Shown: positions 16,133 through 24,672, counted from the stretch's first letter. The stretch: DNA of 64,000 bases from Mesorhizobium sp. WSM3859 (GCF_002295065.1 NZ_NSGG01000019.1:24544-88543); one strand, 5' to 3'. The notes: a model not told the origin generated them from the letters alone. Made by a program: numbers and translations.

Positions 16133-16861
16133 CTATTGTTGGCCGGCAAAGACGTTGCCCTGAAAGTCGAGCGCAACGGAGGTGCCCTTGCCGTCCTTGG
16201 TCGCTTGGCCGCGCCAGATCCCCTGTTCGTCCTTGGCGAGCGCGGAGACGTCCGCATAGCCGGCATCCTGGATGCGCTCTTTCGCCTGCGCTTCCGTGAA
16301 GCTGTTCGCGCCGGGGACCGGAGCGGGTGGCTTGGGCGTCGATGCCGATTTGACCGCCGGCATGCTCGCGCTGGCGGCGGCGATCTTCTCGATCATGTCC
16401 TGATGCATCTTCAGTGTCGGCAGCGTCTCCGTCGCGAAGGATTTGAGGGCCGGATTGTCCCCATCCTTGGCGTAAGCCTCGAACAGGCCAACCGCGTCCG
16501 CATGCGCCTTGCGCTGCATCTCGACGTAAGGCTGGTCCACCGAGGCTGTCGTGCTCTGCAGCCGTTCCAGATCGCTCTTATGCTCGGCATCGGATTGCGT
16601 CGGCACCTGCAGCTTCTGCTCGCCGGCGATCTTCTGCAATTTGGCGTTCGCGGCGCCGTGATCGGCGATCATCCGCTTGGCGAAATCCTTGATCTGCTGA
16701 TCCTTCGCATTGTCCTGCGCGATCTTGCTCGAATCCACTTCAAACATCCCGCCGATTGCAGCCTTGTTGACGAAGGTCTGCGCGTCCTCGGCCGCGAAGG
16801 CAGGAAGGGCAAGCATCAGCGCGGCGGTCGCCGATGGGATAAGGAATATCCGCATGCTCAT
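16133..16861 (-). CDS. DUF4142 periplasmic protein with C-terminal PepSY-like segment
   Basis: 242 residues from the ATG at 16861, which has AAAGGAG upstream and gives a signal peptide (MSMRIFLIPSATAALMLALP, cleavage after AFA). Residues ~25-165 fit DUF4142, a ferritin-like four-helix family (AAIGGMFEVDSSKIA, DFAKRMIADHGAANAKL, LPTLKMHQDMIEKI). The C-terminal ~60 residues (AQAKERIQDAGYADVSALA, DFQGNVFAGQQ) resemble a PepSY-type domain. Periplasmic, probably stress related. First gene of a three-gene minus-strand transcript. Confidence 0.85.
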   Translation of the reverse strand: MSMRIFLIPSATAALMLALPAFAAEDAQTFVNKAAIGGMFEVDSSKIAQDNAKDQQIKDFAKRMIADHGAANAKLQKIAGEQKLQVPTQSDAEHKSDLERLQSTTASVDQPYVEMQRKAHADAVGLFEAYAKDGDNPALKSFATETLPTLKMHQDMIEKIAAASASMPAVKSASTPKPPAPVPGANSFTEAQAKERIQDAGYADVSALAKDEQGIWRGQATKDGKGTSVALDFQGNVFAGQQ

Positions 16862-16892
16862 GGGGCAAGGCTCCTTTGTCTTGGTGGCACCG

Positions 16893-16917
16893 AACCACCA
16901 TTCCGGCCCTTTGTTCC
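16893..16917 (-). promoter_or_regulatory. EcfG-type stress promoter
   Basis: On the minus strand: GGAAC, 16-nt spacer, GGTT; 32 nt upstream of the DUF4142 start. Confidence 0.6.
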
Positions 16918-17257
16918 CCAAGGACTTCGTTTCCTTGGCCCGATAGAAATCGCCCGGCCGGGCGGATTTGGATTGAATCCGCTCGGCACGAAGGTGCCTG
17001 AACGGCAAATCAGGCAGCGTCGGCCACCACGTGGCTCTGGCTCAGGCGAAATTGGAGAGCGGGGGTCGGCTTATCCTCGTCCACGATCTCGCCCTTCTTG
17101 ATGATGCCGGTAATGGCAACAAACCTTGTAGTGGGCGAAACGTTCAAGAATTTTTGCCGCGGAGCGGCCAAAAACATCATTTGTTATTGTGTCTTGTCAA
17201 ATCGAGGCCGGCCAGCGCGAGCGCTTTTCGAAAAGCACGGCAAGCGCTTACCTTGAT

Positions 17258-17282
17258 GGAACGGAGGACTTTAATCGGAGTT
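17258..17282 (+). promoter_or_regulatory. EcfG-type stress promoter
   Basis: GGAAC, 16-nt spacer, AGTT; 33 nt upstream of the ATG at 17315. Confidence 0.6.
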
Positions 17283-17314
17283 TAGCGGCAGACAACTCGA
17301 TGGAGAAATCCAAC

Positions 17315-17530
17315 ATGGAATACACTGCCGAATATCTTTGTCCTGAAATCGCGGAACGCGAACGGTGCGCGGCCATGGCCGAGGCGCAAGCGAGGGAGTT
17401 CGAACGCATCAAGATGTATCCGCTTGCACGCGCAATGCGTGCCCTGGCCTGCCGCATCAAAGAGTCCAGCCCGACACAGGAATTCGAGACGCGAACTGCT
17501 TCTCGCAATATCGAACGCGCCGCGGTGTGA
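17315..17530 (+). CDS. Small hypothetical protein upstream of an isochorismatase-like gene
   Basis: 71 residues. The ATG at 17315 is preferred over an in-frame ATG at 17300 because GGAGAAA lies just before it. Two helices are predicted (EIAERERCAAMAEAQAREFE and YPLARAMRALACRIKE). The stop overlaps the next ATG in a TGATG junction, so the two genes are translationally coupled. No domain recognised. Confidence 0.65.
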   Translation: MEYTAEYLCPEIAERERCAAMAEAQAREFERIKMYPLARAMRALACRIKESSPTQEFETRTASRNIERAAV

Positions 17531-18126
17531 TGGCCGCGCTCTCACCGATCTCGGCGAAAGCCGTCCACATTTGCGTGGACATGCAGCAGATGTTCATGCC
17601 GCCCATGCCTTGGGCGGTCGAATGGCTGCCCGTGATCCTGCCACAAGTTCAGAGGCTGGTCCGCAAGCGCCCCGAAGCCACGATCTTCACCAGGTTCATC
17701 CCCGCGCGGAATCCGGGCGAGGGTCATGGCCGATGGAGACAATACTATGAGCACTGGGCGGACATGACGATCGCAAGGGCGGGCAAGGAGGTGGTCGAAC
17801 TTCTGCCCGAGCTTGCCGTCCATGTTCCGCCGGCGCGTATGTTCGACAAGCCGATATATTCGCCGTGGCTGAGCGGCGAACTGGCCGGCGTGCTTCAGTC
17901 CGAAGGCGTCGAGGAAGTCATCGTCAGCGGCGGTGAGGCCGATATGTGCGTCTTGGCGACCCTGCTCGGCTCCATCGATCTGGGCTATCGAACCATCCTC
18001 GCGGAGGACGCCATCTGCAGCGCGTCCGATGAGGCCTATGAGAACATCCTGAAGCTCTTCACCAAGCGGTACTCCCACCACGTCGAGGTGGCGCCGGTGG
18101 AGGCAATTCTCGAATGCTGGCGATAG
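17530..18126 (+). CDS. Isochorismatase-family cysteine hydrolase
   Basis: 198 residues. The catalytic triad of the family is visible: Asp in ICVDMQQMF, Lys in MFDKPIYSPW and Cys in SGGEADMCVLATLLGSIDLG. Late elements (TILAEDAICSASDEAYENIL) also fit. Such enzymes hydrolyse amides or vinyl ethers (nicotinamidase, isochorismatase, N-carbamoyl substrates); the substrate here is not determinable. Coupled to the preceding small gene and so likely under the EcfG-like promoter at 17258. Confidence 0.88.
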   Translation: MAALSPISAKAVHICVDMQQMFMPPMPWAVEWLPVILPQVQRLVRKRPEATIFTRFIPARNPGEGHGRWRQYYEHWADMTIARAGKEVVELLPELAVHVPPARMFDKPIYSPWLSGELAGVLQSEGVEEVIVSGGEADMCVLATLLGSIDLGYRTILAEDAICSASDEAYENILKLFTKRYSHHVEVAPVEAILECWR

Positions 18127-18253
18127 TAGGGAAGGCGGGCGCCCCCCGGAATAGCTGGCTCCTTTCGTTCGGAACATCTCGCCGCAATCCCAGTTCGGTC
18201 GGCGGCGGCGCATTCCGCGTCCCGGATGCACCGTCTTGGCGTCAGGCGTCCGA

Positions 18254-18299
18254 ACGAAAGGCTCGCCCGTTCACCCCCTTTTGCGGGCGAGCCTTTCGT
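18254..18299. terminator. Long perfect hairpin after the isochorismatase-like gene
   Basis: A perfect 16-bp stem (18254-18269 with 18284-18299) and 14-nt loop about 130 nt after the stop. There is no clear T run on either side, so termination may need other factors; it could instead be an RNA-stabilising or repeat element. Confidence 0.55.
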
Positions 18300-18436
18300 C
18301 AGTCCAAGGTTTGGCGGGCCTTGATGGCGTTCGCGTCAGGCCTGAGTTTAACAGCTGATTGAAAGAAGTAGGCGGAACGAAAGCGAGATCCAGGAATTAA
18401 ATCCAAGCATTCGAACATTACTTATAGGAGGACGAA

Positions 18437-18514
18437 ATGGGACGAGGTATTCTGCTTTGGCTGCTCGGCGTTCCAATCCCGATCATCATCCTTTTGATGC
18501 TTTTTGCACGTTAG
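18437..18514 (+). CDS. 25-residue membrane peptide
   Basis: The start has a strong ribosome-binding site (TAGGAGG, 7 nt spacing). The product, MGRGILLWLLGVPIPIIILL followed by MLFAR, is a single hydrophobic helix with a basic residue near each end. The stop lies 9 nt before the next ATG, so it probably leads an operon with the membrane protein at 18524. Short peptides of this kind recur in Rhizobiales as I recall. Function unknown. Confidence 0.75.
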   Translation: MGRGILLWLLGVPIPIIILLMLFAR

Positions 18515-18523
18515 GAGCCGGCG

Positions 18524-19435
18524 ATGACCAATGCTTTTTCCACGGCGGACGAACCCGCAACCCTTGAGACCTCATCCTCCGCCGTCAATTGGGGTGCAAT
18601 CGTGGCCGGCGCTTTCGCGGCAGCCACTTTGACCGTCATCCTCATGCTTGTCGGTTCCGGGCTCGGTTTGGCGATGATGTCGCCATGGGGCAGCCCGTCG
18701 CTGACGACGTTTGCGGTGTCAACCGCGGTCTGGCTCGTAATCGTGCAGTGGCTGTCCTCTGCGCTGGGCGGCTACGTCGCCGGGCGGCTTCGCACGAAGT
18801 GGGTCAACGTGCACACCGACGAGGTGTATTTCCGTGACACCGCGCATGGATTCCTGGCCTGGGCTCTGGCCACCCTGCTGGTGGCTACGGTCCTCGGCTC
18901 GGCGGTCTCCGGAATTGCGGGGACAGGCGCCCAGGCGACGACCGGCTTGCTGAGCGGCGCTGCCGCCGGTGCGGCTTCGCAGGCCTCGGCGGCGCGAGTT
19001 CCGTCGGCCAATGATTTTGCCGGCTATTTCGTGGACGCGCTCTTCCGGCCGGCCGGCAACGCAGCCGCGCCTGCGGCCGCAACGCCCCAAAACAACGCGG
19101 ACGCTGCGGCACAGGCCGCACGCATACTGACAATCAGCGCTGCGAACGGCGAAATGAGCGCGGATGACAAGGCGTATCTTGCCCAACTCGTGGCATCCCG
19201 CACTGGCCTCCCTCAGGCTGAGGCACAGAAGCGGGTCGACCAGGTCCTGGCGCAGGTCGAGGATGCCAATAACAAAGCCAAGGCCGCCGCCGACAAGGCC
19301 CGCAAGGCGAGCGCCACCGCTGCAATGGTTGGTGCGTTGTCGCTGGTAATCGGCGCGTTCATTGCTGCAGTCGCCGGAGTGATTGGGGGCCGCCAAAGAG
19401 ACGAGGACGAGGAGGGCTATTTGCGGAGCAACTGA
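18524..19435 (+). CDS. Multi-pass membrane protein of unknown function
   Basis: 303 residues. Hydrophobic segments are visible at about residues 22-50 (WGAIVAGAFAAATLTVILML), 65-90 (LTTFAVSTAVWLVIVQWLSS), 108-132 (HGFLAWALATLLVATVLGSA) and 268-292 (MVGALSLVIGAFIAAVAGVI). Between the third and fourth lies a ~130-residue Ala-rich, probably periplasmic region containing helical heptads (AEAQKRVDQVLAQVEDANNK). No named domain recognised. It follows the 25-residue membrane peptide by 9 nt. Confidence 0.8.
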   Translation: MTNAFSTADEPATLETSSSAVNWGAIVAGAFAAATLTVILMLVGSGLGLAMMSPWGSPSLTTFAVSTAVWLVIVQWLSSALGGYVAGRLRTKWVNVHTDEVYFRDTAHGFLAWALATLLVATVLGSAVSGIAGTGAQATTGLLSGAAAGAASQASAARVPSANDFAGYFVDALFRPAGNAAAPAAATPQNNADAAAQAARILTISAANGEMSADDKAYLAQLVASRTGLPQAEAQKRVDQVLAQVEDANNKAKAAADKARKASATAAMVGALSLVIGAFIAAVAGVIGGRQRDEDEEGYLRSN

Positions 19436-19580
19436 CACTTACTGCGACGTCTAGATCCCAGGCTTTGATGGGGCAGGATGCGGTAGGGGCAGCGCGGCGG
19501 TATCAGGTGGCTCGGAGAGATATTGTTAGCCACCGCTTCTGTTGACAGAGCCGCGGTCTCCAATCCGATCGGTTTGAATT

Positions 19581-20696
19581 CTAGTCAGCCGGAACCGGAT
19601 TTGTTATCCGGCGATACATGAAAGCATCGTCTCCGGCGGTATTGCTGTGCTGCGTTTCATCGACCAAGGTGGCCATACGGGAGTGTGCTGCCGACTTGAT
19701 GCAGGCTGGATCTGTTGCGGCGGCATCGCCGACAATCGCCAATGCCTGACACCGGCAGCCGCCCCAATCGACCTCGCGGCGCTCGCAGCTTCGACACGGC
19801 TCCCGCATCCACTCGGTGCCGCGGAAGGCGTTGAATGCCGGTGAATCGGCCCAGATTTCGGCGAGGCTGCGGTCTCCGAAGCGCTCGAAGCGGAGCGAGG
19901 CAATCGTATGGGCGGCATGGCATGGCAACACGGTGCCGTCGGGTGCCACCATGAACGCATCGCGCGCCCAGCCGCCCATGCACGGTTTGGGATAGATGGC
20001 GAAATAATCGGGTGTGACGAAATCGATGTTCATGATGCCGGCTAGCTGTTCCTGGGCAGCCGCGACGATGTCGGCCTGCCGGTCGACGGCGGCACGGTCG
20101 GGCATCAGCAAATCGCGATTGGCGAGCGCCCAGCCGGCATATTGGACATTGGCGATCTCGAGCCGCTCCGCACCCAGGGAGAGGGCGAGATCGATGAATT
20201 CCTGCACTTCCTCGATGTTATGCCGATGGACCGGCGCGTTGATGGTGAGCGGCAGCCCGGCCGCGCGGGCGCGGTGCGCCGTCTCCAGCTTTTTCTCATG
20301 GCTGCCCCGGTGGTTGCCGATACGGTCGGTGGTCACTGCACGAGCGCCCTGGAAGCTTAGTTGCAGGTGGTCGAGCCCGGCTTCGGCAAAGGCCTCGATG
20401 CGGCCCTCCGCAACGCCGACGCCGGCGGTGATGAGGTTGGTGTAGACGCCGAGCGCCGAAAGTTCGGCGATCAATTGCTCGAGGTCGCGGCGCAGCGTTG
20501 GCTCGCCGCCGGACAGATGGACCTGCAGGACACCGAGGTCGGCGGCCTGTGAGAAGAGATCGAGCCAGGTCTGCGTGTCGAGTTCTCGGTTGGCCTTCAG
20601 CAGTTCGAGCGGGTTGGAGCAATAAGGGCACTGCAGCGGGCAGCGATGCGTCAATTCCGCCAGCATGCCGATCGGGGGCAGGAGGGGGGCACTCAT
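19581..20696 (-). CDS. pqqE: PqqE, PqqA peptide cyclase (radical SAM)
   Basis: 371 residues from the ATG at 20696, overlapping pqqD by 4 bp. The SAM cluster motif is CPLQCPYC in ELTHRCPLQCPYCSNPLELL, and the SPASM-type C-terminal cysteines are visible (PCMGGWARDAF, CRSCERREVDWGGCRCQ). With PqqD as peptide chaperone it cross-links Glu and Tyr of PqqA, the first step of PQQ synthesis. The short C-terminal tail after GGCRCQALAIVGDAAATDPAC is normal. Last gene of pqqABCDE. Confidence 0.96.
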   Translation of the reverse strand: MSAPLLPPIGMLAELTHRCPLQCPYCSNPLELLKANRELDTQTWLDLFSQAADLGVLQVHLSGGEPTLRRDLEQLIAELSALGVYTNLITAGVGVAEGRIEAFAEAGLDHLQLSFQGARAVTTDRIGNHRGSHEKKLETAHRARAAGLPLTINAPVHRHNIEEVQEFIDLALSLGAERLEIANVQYAGWALANRDLLMPDRAAVDRQADIVAAAQEQLAGIMNIDFVTPDYFAIYPKPCMGGWARDAFMVAPDGTVLPCHAAHTIASLRFERFGDRSLAEIWADSPAFNAFRGTEWMREPCRSCERREVDWGGCRCQALAIVGDAAATDPACIKSAAHSRMATLVDETQHSNTAGDDAFMYRRITNPVPAD

Positions 20697-20989
20697 AGCT
20701 TGACCAAAAGCTTGTTCGACCATTCCTGCAGGAAGGCGACGACGTCGTCCGCCACGTCCTGCGGGTCCGCGTCATAGTCAGCCGCAAGATCGGCGATGAT
20801 GCACTCGACGGTGGATTGCCCGTCGCAGCGGCGTAGTATGTCGAGGCTGATCTCGTTCGGCCAGAACACCTTCTCCGGCGAAAGCACGGCGAAGGCCAGT
20901 CGCACGGGGTCGTACTGGATGCGTACATGCCTGGGCAGTGATGGCGCCGACCGCAACGACACGATGGCTCTTTCGCGCAGCGCCGTCAT
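20693..20989 (-). CDS. pqqD: PqqD, PqqA-binding peptide chaperone
   Basis: 98 residues. It has the PqqD/RRE layout: RHVRIQYDPVRLAFAVLSPE, then ISLDILRRCDGQSTVECI and a C-terminal helix DVADDVVAFLQEWSNKLLV. It presents PqqA to PqqE. Starts within the pqqC stop (ATGA) and ends overlapping the pqqE start. Confidence 0.94.
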   Translation of the reverse strand: MTALRERAIVSLRSAPSLPRHVRIQYDPVRLAFAVLSPEKVFWPNEISLDILRRCDGQSTVECIIADLAADYDADPQDVADDVVAFLQEWSNKLLVKL

Positions 20990-21744
20990 AAGGCCGCCTC
21001 CGGGCGGAAGGCGCCGGGCGGTATATTTCCCGGCGCGCCATAGGCATGCTGGAGCGCATCGAGCATGGCCCAGAGTATGTCGCATTTGAACACCAGCGCA
21101 TCGATCGCCTGCTGCTGGCGTTCAGGCGTGTCGGCATCGGCCAGCACGTAGGCGAGGGCGAAGTCGGCATCACGCTTCGCCTGCTCCGGCCGCCGGCTGA
21201 AATAGGCAAGCGTATCCTCGGTGACGTAATCGTATTTCGCCAGCATTGCCGGCACCCGCTCGCCGATGATGGTCGGCGAGAACATCTCGGTCAGCGATGA
21301 CGCGACCGCTTCCAGCAACGTGCGGTTGGTGCAGAAAGAAAGGTAGGCGTCGACGGCGAAGCGGGTCGCCGGCAGCGCCAGCCTTTCGCTCTTGACGGCT
21401 TCGGCATCGAGCCCGAGGGAGGTCGCCAGATGCAGCCAGCGCGCGATGCCGCCGGTCCAACCGTCCTCGCCGTCATGGTCCTCGATGCGCTTGCGCCAGG
21501 CGGCGCGGAACGCCGGATCCGCCGCACGTGCGACAATCATAGCGTCCTTGCGCGGAATCACGGCCTGGTAGCAATAGCGGTTCAGCGCCCAGGCCTGCAT
21601 CTCGGCCTTCGACAGGGCGCCTGCGGTCATTCTGTGATGGAAAGGATGGCGGTTGTGGTAGCGCTCGTCGCCGACCTGCCGCAGCACGGCCTCGAGCTCG
21701 CTCTTTGACAGTCCGCTTCGGGCCGCGTCGTGGAAATCGCTCAA
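20986..21744 (-). CDS. pqqC: PqqC, pyrroloquinoline-quinone synthase
   Basis: 252 residues, the normal length. Conserved stretches are visible: YHNRHPFHHRM, LNRYCYQAVIPRKDAMIVA, RIEDHDGEDGWTGGIARWL and MFSPTIIGERV, containing the His/Arg/Lys residues of the oxidase active site. It catalyses the final ring closure and eight-electron oxidation to PQQ without a metal cofactor. Overlaps pqqB and pqqD by 4 bp each. Confidence 0.97.
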   Translation of the reverse strand: MSDFHDAARSGLSKSELEAVLRQVGDERYHNRHPFHHRMTAGALSKAEMQAWALNRYCYQAVIPRKDAMIVARAADPAFRAAWRKRIEDHDGEDGWTGGIARWLHLATSLGLDAEAVKSERLALPATRFAVDAYLSFCTNRTLLEAVASSLTEMFSPTIIGERVPAMLAKYDYVTEDTLAYFSRRPEQAKRDADFALAYVLADADTPERQQQAIDALVFKCDILWAMLDALQHAYGAPGNIPPGAFRPEAAL

Positions 21745-22679
21745 AATTCCATCTCCATGCCATCGGCGGCGACTTCCCAGTCAGCCGCCTTGACCGCCGC
21801 ATGCTCGGCGGAACTCTCGTCCAGAACAGGATTGGTGTTGTTGACGTGGATGAAGATACGGCGACCGATCTTCACATCGGCCAGAGCGGCGATCGAACCC
21901 GCTTCTCCCGACATTGCGATATGCCCCATGCGTGCACCGGTTTTCTGGCCGACGCCGGCCGTGATCATCTCGTCGTCCGTGTAGAAGGTGCCGTCGAACA
22001 GAAGGCAGGCGGCTCCGGCGAGGCGCTCGCGCAGCGCGGCATCGATACGCGCGCAGCCCGGAACGTAGAAGACGGCGCCGAGACCGTCGGCCCCGCTGAT
22101 GCGGACGCCGATCGTGTCGCCCGTGCCGGAGCTGAAATCGGCGTCCGGATCGCCTCGTTGCTCGAGATAGAGCGCGACCTTGCCAGGCACCGGAAAGCTG
22201 CCGACGACCACGCCGGTCGGGTGGCCGTCCGCGCCGCAGATCGCCATCTCTTGCGTCGGCGCCAGCAGGCGCCGTGGCACGATTGCCGGATCGAGGACAT
22301 TGAAAATCGAATTAGTCTTCAGCGTCGCCAGCACCTGCGCCGTGGCATAGATCGCGAAAGGCTGTCGCTCACGCAGGCTGAGCAGGCCGGCGACATGGTC
22401 CACGTCGGCATTGGTCAGCACCACAGCGCGGATGGACGTCGAACGCCGCGGTGCGTCGGCCGCGGGCTGCAGATCGGGCGTTTGCGCAATCTGCTGGCGG
22501 ATGTCGGGCGATGCGTTGAACAGAACCCAGCCTGTCCCGTCAGCCGACGCGGCAACGGATGATTGGGTTCGCGACTGCACGCCGGGCATGCAGGTGCGTG
22601 CCGCGCGGCTCAGGCGGTAATTGCAGTTCCATTGCGGAAAGCCGCCTCCCGCCGCAGATCCGATGATCTTCACGCGCAT
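21741..22679 (-). CDS. pqqB: PqqB, metallo-beta-lactamase-fold PQQ biosynthesis protein
   Basis: 312 residues from the ATG at 22679 (MRVKIIGSAAGGGFPQWNCN, the canonical PqqB start). The metallo-hydrolase motif is degenerate as usual for PqqB: LTNADVDHVAGLLSLRE instead of HxHxDH. Conserved late motifs GTFYTDDEM and GHIAMSGEAGSI are present. It is thought to hydroxylate the cross-linked tyrosine of the PqqA-derived intermediate. A 122-bp gap separates it from pqqA. Confidence 0.96.
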   Translation of the reverse strand: MRVKIIGSAAGGGFPQWNCNYRLSRAARTCMPGVQSRTQSSVAASADGTGWVLFNASPDIRQQIAQTPDLQPAADAPRRSTSIRAVVLTNADVDHVAGLLSLRERQPFAIYATAQVLATLKTNSIFNVLDPAIVPRRLLAPTQEMAICGADGHPTGVVVGSFPVPGKVALYLEQRGDPDADFSSGTGDTIGVRISGADGLGAVFYVPGCARIDAALRERLAGAACLLFDGTFYTDDEMITAGVGQKTGARMGHIAMSGEAGSIAALADVKIGRRIFIHVNNTNPVLDESSAEHAAVKAADWEVAADGMEMEF

Positions 22680-22801
22680 GGCAATGCATGCCCAGCGGGC
22701 CAACTGACCCGTACACTTTTGCGGCTGCGGTCGATTTGCGTCCGCGTCTCCTGATATCGCAAAGAATTGCATCCCCGTTGAGGGGGCATGCAATTCACGG
22801 G

Positions 22802-22894
22802 CTACTTTTTCGGCATTTCAGCAGGCAGGTATCGCGAAATCTCGAAGCCCGCAGCCACCTGACACATGGTTGGTTTTTTCCAGGTCTTCTTCAT
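22802..22894 (-). CDS. pqqA: PqqA, PQQ precursor peptide
   Basis: A 30-residue peptide starting MKKTWKKPTMCQVAAGFEIS and continuing RYLPAEMPKK. The Glu18-x3-Tyr22 pair in the context FEISRYLPAE is the invariant substrate motif whose side chains are cross-linked by PqqE. GGAG lies 6 nt upstream of the ATG. It is first in the minus-strand pqqABCDE operon. No pqqF-type protease is present here, so maturation must rely on a protease encoded elsewhere. Confidence 0.96.
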   Translation of the reverse strand: MKKTWKKPTMCQVAAGFEISRYLPAEMPKK

Positions 22895-22953
22895 TGAGTT
22901 CTCCTTCTGCAACCATAAGGACCGAGGGCCGCCGTTCGGACCAAGTGGTCCAC

Positions 22954-23472
22954 TTAGGCCGCCTGCAAAGCACGTTGATTGGCGTCGTTCTCACCAAGAG
23001 CGTTGAGCGCCTCGTCGGTTGCCGACTCTTCCTTCAAAGTCTGCCGGAGCAGCGGAAGAGCATCCTTGAGACCGAGCTGTTCGGCCCATGCGATCAGCGT
23101 GCCGTAGCGCGCGATTTCATAATGCTCGACCGCTTGGGCGGCGCCAACCAGCCCTGCGTCAAGCGCCGGCTCGTCCTTGTATTCTTCGAGGATTTCCGAG
23201 CCCTCCTCGATGATGCCGTCAATGGCCGGGCAGGTCTTGCCCCTGGCCGGCTTGCCGAGCATGTCGAAGACTTGCTCCAGGCGATCCACCTGGTCTTCAG
23301 TTTCCTTGAGGTGCTTTTCGAAAGCGGCGCCTATCTTTTCGGACTGTGCTGCTTTCGCCAGCTTTGGCAAAGCCTTCAGGATCTTCTTTTCCGCGTAGTA
23401 GAGGTCTTTTAGACCGTCCAGGAACAAGCTTTCCAAGCCGTTCGAGGTCGCGGTCGAAGCTTTCTTCGGCAT
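22954..23472 (-). CDS. DUF892 (YciE/YciF-like) ferritin-like protein
   Basis: 172 residues. The family pattern is clear: FLDGLKDLYYAEKKILKALP, then KHLKETEDQVDRLEQVFDML and AQAVEHYEIARYGTLIAWAE, supplying the Glu/His ligands of a four-helix ferritin-like bundle. Cytoplasmic; members are induced by stress. A weaker promoter candidate (GGAAC-N16-GATT, minus strand, near 23521-23545) lies upstream but misses the conserved GTT. A second DUF892 protein is encoded at 30897. Confidence 0.9.
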   Translation of the reverse strand: MPKKASTATSNGLESLFLDGLKDLYYAEKKILKALPKLAKAAQSEKIGAAFEKHLKETEDQVDRLEQVFDMLGKPARGKTCPAIDGIIEEGSEILEEYKDEPALDAGLVGAAQAVEHYEIARYGTLIAWAEQLGLKDALPLLRQTLKEESATDEALNALGENDANQRALQAA

Positions 23473-23616
23473 TTTTGGATCCTCCTTGGGTGTAGGGATG
23501 TGCCTGCGGCACTCTCCCTAATCCGCTCGACGACCCGAAGTTCCGACAAGAGTGTCACATCGCTGGCGCCGTGCTCACAACGACTTGGCTCCGAAGGCAG
23601 TCCGGTTGAGGAGACG

Positions 23617-23946
23617 TCAACTTCCGCCTCGTCCGACATCGCGCATTCGCTCGATTTCCTCCGGCTCTTTGTCGTCCATTCCGGCGATCTCGTTGCGAGC
23701 CTTGTCGTTGGCCTTGATCAACTCATCGAGCTTCGCCTGCAGCGCTTGGGTATCGCGATGCTCGGCCCTCTGAATAAACAGCGTCATGGCCCAGGTGATC
23801 AGCGTCGCGGCGCCGTGCCAGTCAAGTGTCTCCCGCTCGAAGACGAACCAAGAAACAGTGTAGCCGCCTAAAATCAGAAAGGCCGCTGGTCGGGACGTCA
23901 GTGTGCCGACTTTCGTCAGCGCTTCTCGAAGCTGCAATGTTGCCAT
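23617..23946 (-). CDS. Low-affinity iron permease-like small membrane protein
   Basis: 109 residues. It matches the Iron_permease family outline: KVGTLTSRPAAFLILGGYTV, then a helix WHGAATLITWAMTLFIQRAE, then a conserved cytoplasmic tail RDTQALQAKLDELIKANDKA and EPEEIERMR. Two membrane helices. The perfect EcfG promoter -10 is only 8 nt upstream of the ATG, so the message would be nearly leaderless or the true start lies slightly downstream. Confidence 0.8.
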   Translation of the reverse strand: MATLQLREALTKVGTLTSRPAAFLILGGYTVSWFVFERETLDWHGAATLITWAMTLFIQRAEHRDTQALQAKLDELIKANDKARNEIAGMDDKEPEEIERMRDVGRGGS

Positions 23947-23953
23947 GCCTGCG

Positions 23954-23978
23954 AACGGCTAAAGGCAATGCGGGTTCC
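23954..23978 (-). promoter_or_regulatory. EcfG-type stress promoter (perfect consensus)
   Basis: On the minus strand: GGAAC, 16-nt spacer, CGTT; 8 nt upstream of the annotated start of the iron-permease-like gene. Confidence 0.7.
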
Positions 23979-24101
23979 CGCTGGATTTACTGGATTGAAG
24001 CCTTGCTCGGGGTGGGACCGTTTGTCGTGGAAAGCCACGCCGGGATTTTTCACTCCCCACCGTCCAGCGATCCGTTCATTCCCCACGGTTTAGGATTTAC
24101 G

Positions 24102-24126
24102 GGAACATCGGCGTCATCGTCCAGTT
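24102..24126 (+). promoter_or_regulatory. EcfG-type stress promoter
   Basis: GGAAC, 16-nt spacer, AGTT; 27 nt upstream of the ATG at 24153. Confidence 0.6.
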
Positions 24127-24152
24127 TTCTCGCGTCAAGGAGGAGGTGCTCC

Positions 24153-24482
24153 ATGAACGCGACAAAGGAATTCCTGCGAAGCTGGCTGGAAGAGAATGTT
24201 GGCAACTTGCCAAGCGACACAGAGATCAGCGTTCCGATGCTGGCGCAGCAATTCGAGCAGGATGCGGATGCCGCCGGCTACGGTCGCGAGGTGCGGGAGC
24301 AGGAGGTCGGCAACATTGAAGACGCCATCCAACGTGCACTCGACAAAACCGGCGAGGAAAACAGAGGGGCGGAATCCAGTCCCGATGAAGAGAATTCGCT
24401 GGCGCCTGTCATCGATGCCCTCGAAGCTGTCGAGCCCGAACAGGATGATGCCGAGGGCTCCGGCAGGCCGCTGGCTAGCTAG
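24153..24482 (+). CDS. DUF768-like protein
   Basis: 109 residues, ATG after AAGGAGGAGG. The pattern FLRSWLEENVGNLPSDTEIS, then LAQQFEQDADAAGYGREVRE and NIEDAIQRALD is that of the short DUF768 family, which I know mainly from Mesorhizobium. The C-terminal third is very acidic and probably disordered. Soluble; function unknown. EcfG-like promoter upstream. Confidence 0.8.
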   Translation: MNATKEFLRSWLEENVGNLPSDTEISVPMLAQQFEQDADAAGYGREVREQEVGNIEDAIQRALDKTGEENRGAESSPDEENSLAPVIDALEAVEPEQDDAEGSGRPLAS

Positions 24483-24495
24483 CGGTTCTCCTTGG

Positions 24496-24672
24496 TCAGG
24501 TCGCGATCACCGCGTCCAGCACCGCCTTTGGGCAGGTCTCTCCTTCGCGCAGCACTTCGAACAACGAGGCCACCACGCTTTCCAGCGTTCCGCCGTGATC
24601 CTTCGACAGTTTCGAAGCTGCTTGCGTGAGCGCTTCGAATTTCAAGAGACTGAGTGGAGAGTGGCGCGTCAT
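24496..24672 (-). CDS. Small hypothetical protein
   Basis: 58 residues, ATG at 24672 with GGAGG 5 nt upstream. The sequence LSLLKFEALTQAASKLSKDH and VVASLFEVLREGETCPKAVL predicts two or three helices. It converges on the DUF768 gene with 13 bp between stops. No domain recognised. Confidence 0.5.
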   Translation of the reverse strand: MTRHSPLSLLKFEALTQAASKLSKDHGGTLESVVASLFEVLREGETCPKAVLDAVIAT

